Assembly (NCBI RefSeq): GCF_000469345.1
Contig: NZ_KI271092.1
Location: 19,818-53,270, forward strand
Direction of reading: 5' to 3'
Source: Eubacterium ramulus ATCC 29099
GTDB lineage: Bacteria > Bacillota > Clostridia > Lachnospirales > Lachnospiraceae
DNA length: 33,453 nt
Below the pieces are notes generated by a model. That model ran no database searches and had not been told where the DNA came from. It was given only the letters and a program-made list of their open reading frames with translations. A program made the position numbers and the translations under genes. The stretch's first letter is position 1. Every line of letters starts with the position of its first letter. Positions 32,563 through 33,453 of the stretch are shown here, piece after piece.

Positions 32563-33264
32563 TTACTGTGCAAAAGTCTCCAGAATCACATCCGTTGCTG
32601 ACGCACCGCCTGGTCTGATCACAGATTTTTCCGCTTTTTCTGTAATGTATGCTTCTACATCCTGCGCATCGGAGTAATCCTTACTGTTTCCGATCATCTG
32701 ATTCATCAGCTTCGTCTGCAGATTTGAATACCAGTAACTGTAATACTTGCTAATATCATATGCAGTCAGCCCGTAGCTGTCTGTGGTATCTGCGCTGTCT
32801 GACTGCGCATCATTTTTTTCTTCCATCTGCGCTTTCAGATCTTCAAAGGTATAATCCTCTGTCACCTTCCATTCAACCGCCAGATGCTTGATGGCATAAT
32901 TTTCCGTCAGATCCTGTGAGATGATCGTCTCCAGCTGCTCTGCCGGCACCTTTCCGTCGATCTCCTGTTCCCAGAAATCCGGCTGGTTCACCTGTTCTGT
33001 GGTATAGCGCATCAGAATGTCATTTTTATGGTTTTCTGCCAGCAGGACATACTCTTCCACAGAAACTGCGTCGCCATCTATATAGCAGACAACATCGGTA
33101 TCTGCCTGTGTATTCTCCGCCCCGGCTGAAACTTCCACCGAAACGTTTGTCTGATCATTCTGATCTGTGTTCTGTGTTCCACATCCTCCGACAAAAGCCA
33201 TTGCGGCAATGAGAATCCCCATTGCCGCAAAGCCTGCCGGAATCATTTTCTTTCTTCCGAACAT
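32563..33264 (-). CDS. Putative lipoprotein, SurA N-terminal-like
   Basis: 233-aa exported lipoprotein. The signal peptide is clear: FGRKK, a hydrophobic core (about 8-25) and lipobox FVGGC with C28 as the lipidation site. A serine/threonine- and aspartate-rich linker follows, then a helical domain beginning VVCYIDGDAVSVEEYVLLAE. That pattern is reminiscent of the SurA/PrsA N-terminal chaperone region, but no PPIase domain follows. The segment from 155 to 170 is hydrophilic and low in complexity. ATG 33264 with AGGAG is the start; the frame continues to 33402 across the end of the upstream gene without a start signal. Gap to the upstream wall-repeat gene is 35 bp, so co-transcription is possible. 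Function unknown. Confidence 0.7.
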   Translation of the reverse strand: MFGRKKMIPAGFAAMGILIAAMAFVGGCGTQNTDQNDQTNVSVEVSAGAENTQADTDVVCYIDGDAVSVEEYVLLAENHKNDILMRYTTEQVNQPDFWEQEIDGKVPAEQLETIISQDLTENYAIKHLAVEWKVTEDYTFEDLKAQMEEKNDAQSDSADTTDSYGLTAYDISKYYSYWYSNLQTKLMNQMIGNSKDYSDAQDVEAYITEKAEKSVIRPGGASATDVILETFAQ

Positions 33265-33299
33265 ATAAAACTCCTGTTTGTTACTGCCAGATTTTTTTA

Positions 33300-33453
33300 T
33301 TATGCGGTAATTACTTTTCCACCTTCTACACGGTAAGTTACTCCGTAATAAGCAGCATACCCGTTGTAATTGAAGTTGATCTTGCCGCCTTCTACATACC
33401 ACCAGCCGTACTCGTTGAGTGCGAGTCCTGTGTAGTTGAAGTTGATCTTGCCA
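33300..33453 (-). CDS. C-terminal end of a cell-wall-binding repeat protein (partial)
   Basis: This frame, cut by the window edge, encodes 50 residues before a TAA stop that is followed at once by a second TAA. It holds two and a half copies of a roughly 20-residue aromatic/glycine repeat: GKINFNYTGLALNEYGWWYV, then EGGKINFNYNGYAAYYGVTY, ending RVEGGKVITA. Such repeats resemble choline-binding/cell-wall-binding domains at the C-termini of exported adhesins and hydrolases of Clostridia. The N-terminal catalytic or adhesive part lies outside the window, so its function cannot be told. Strong for the repeat, unknown for the rest. Confidence 0.75.
   Translation of the reverse strand, partial: GKINFNYTGLALNEYGWWYVEGGKINFNYNGYAAYYGVTYRVEGGKVITA

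Overview
The window looks like chromosomal core sequence from a spore-forming, anaerobic, Gram-positive Clostridia bacterium, most likely a Lachnospiraceae gut commensal (Blautia/Ruminococcus/Dorea-like; inferred from gene content, not searched). The grounds are sporulation genes (spoIIE, yabP, yabQ, spoVT, cotS-like), strictly anaerobic pyruvate formate-lyase, a T-box-controlled archaeal-type ProS, and a choline-binding-like wall repeat at the right edge. Almost everything is on the minus strand; the only convincing plus-strand gene is a PucR-type regulator. I see no transposon, prophage, CRISPR array, tRNA or rRNA.

Reading the minus strand (right to left): (a) 33453-32563, the 3' end of a wall-binding repeat protein and a small lipoprotein; (b) 32344-31271, an unusual N-terminally extended RsmH; (c) 31126-29762, a MATE transporter; (d) 29546-28998, spoVT; (e) 28841-25907, a YhaO/YhaN-like nuclease-ATPase pair; (f) 25721-24441, glycerol-1-phosphate dehydrogenase, convergent with the plus-strand pucR-like gene 22797-24434; (g) 22547-17687, a three-gene redox module (NuoG/GltD fusion, NuoF-like protein, FAD reductase), divergent from the regulator; (h) 17432-14435, pflB-pflA; (i) 14434-11275, a T-box leader, proS and cca; (j) 11197-10208, cotS-like; (k) 9990-8254, phosphoglucomutase; (l) 8121-7846, HU; (m) 7758-191, rqcP-yabP-yabQ-divIC-spoIIE-tilS-hpt-ftsH, the same order as the Bacillus subtilis yabO-ftsH region, with a few Bacillus genes missing.

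Regulatory sequence is unusually legible. spoIIE has TTGACA and TAGAAT hexamers 21 nt apart with Spo0A-box matches, the layout known for Spo0A-activated sigma-A promoters. yabP and cotS share one arrangement. Each follows a housekeeping gene. In each, a hairpin has its 3' arm over the Shine-Dalgarno of the sporulation gene, while a sigma-E-like -10 lies in the 5' arm or loop. Read-through RNA should fold, terminate and hide the ribosome site; RNA from the sporulation promoter should start after the 5' arm and be free to translate. I regard this shared promoter-in-terminator switch and the regulator-linked flavin reductase module as the two most interesting items.

Limits: all calls are by eye from the sequence. 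Family names rest on recognised motifs; promoters and hairpins were not scored or tested. Start codons were moved from the longest frame to the nearest start with a good ribosome site in twelve genes, as noted.
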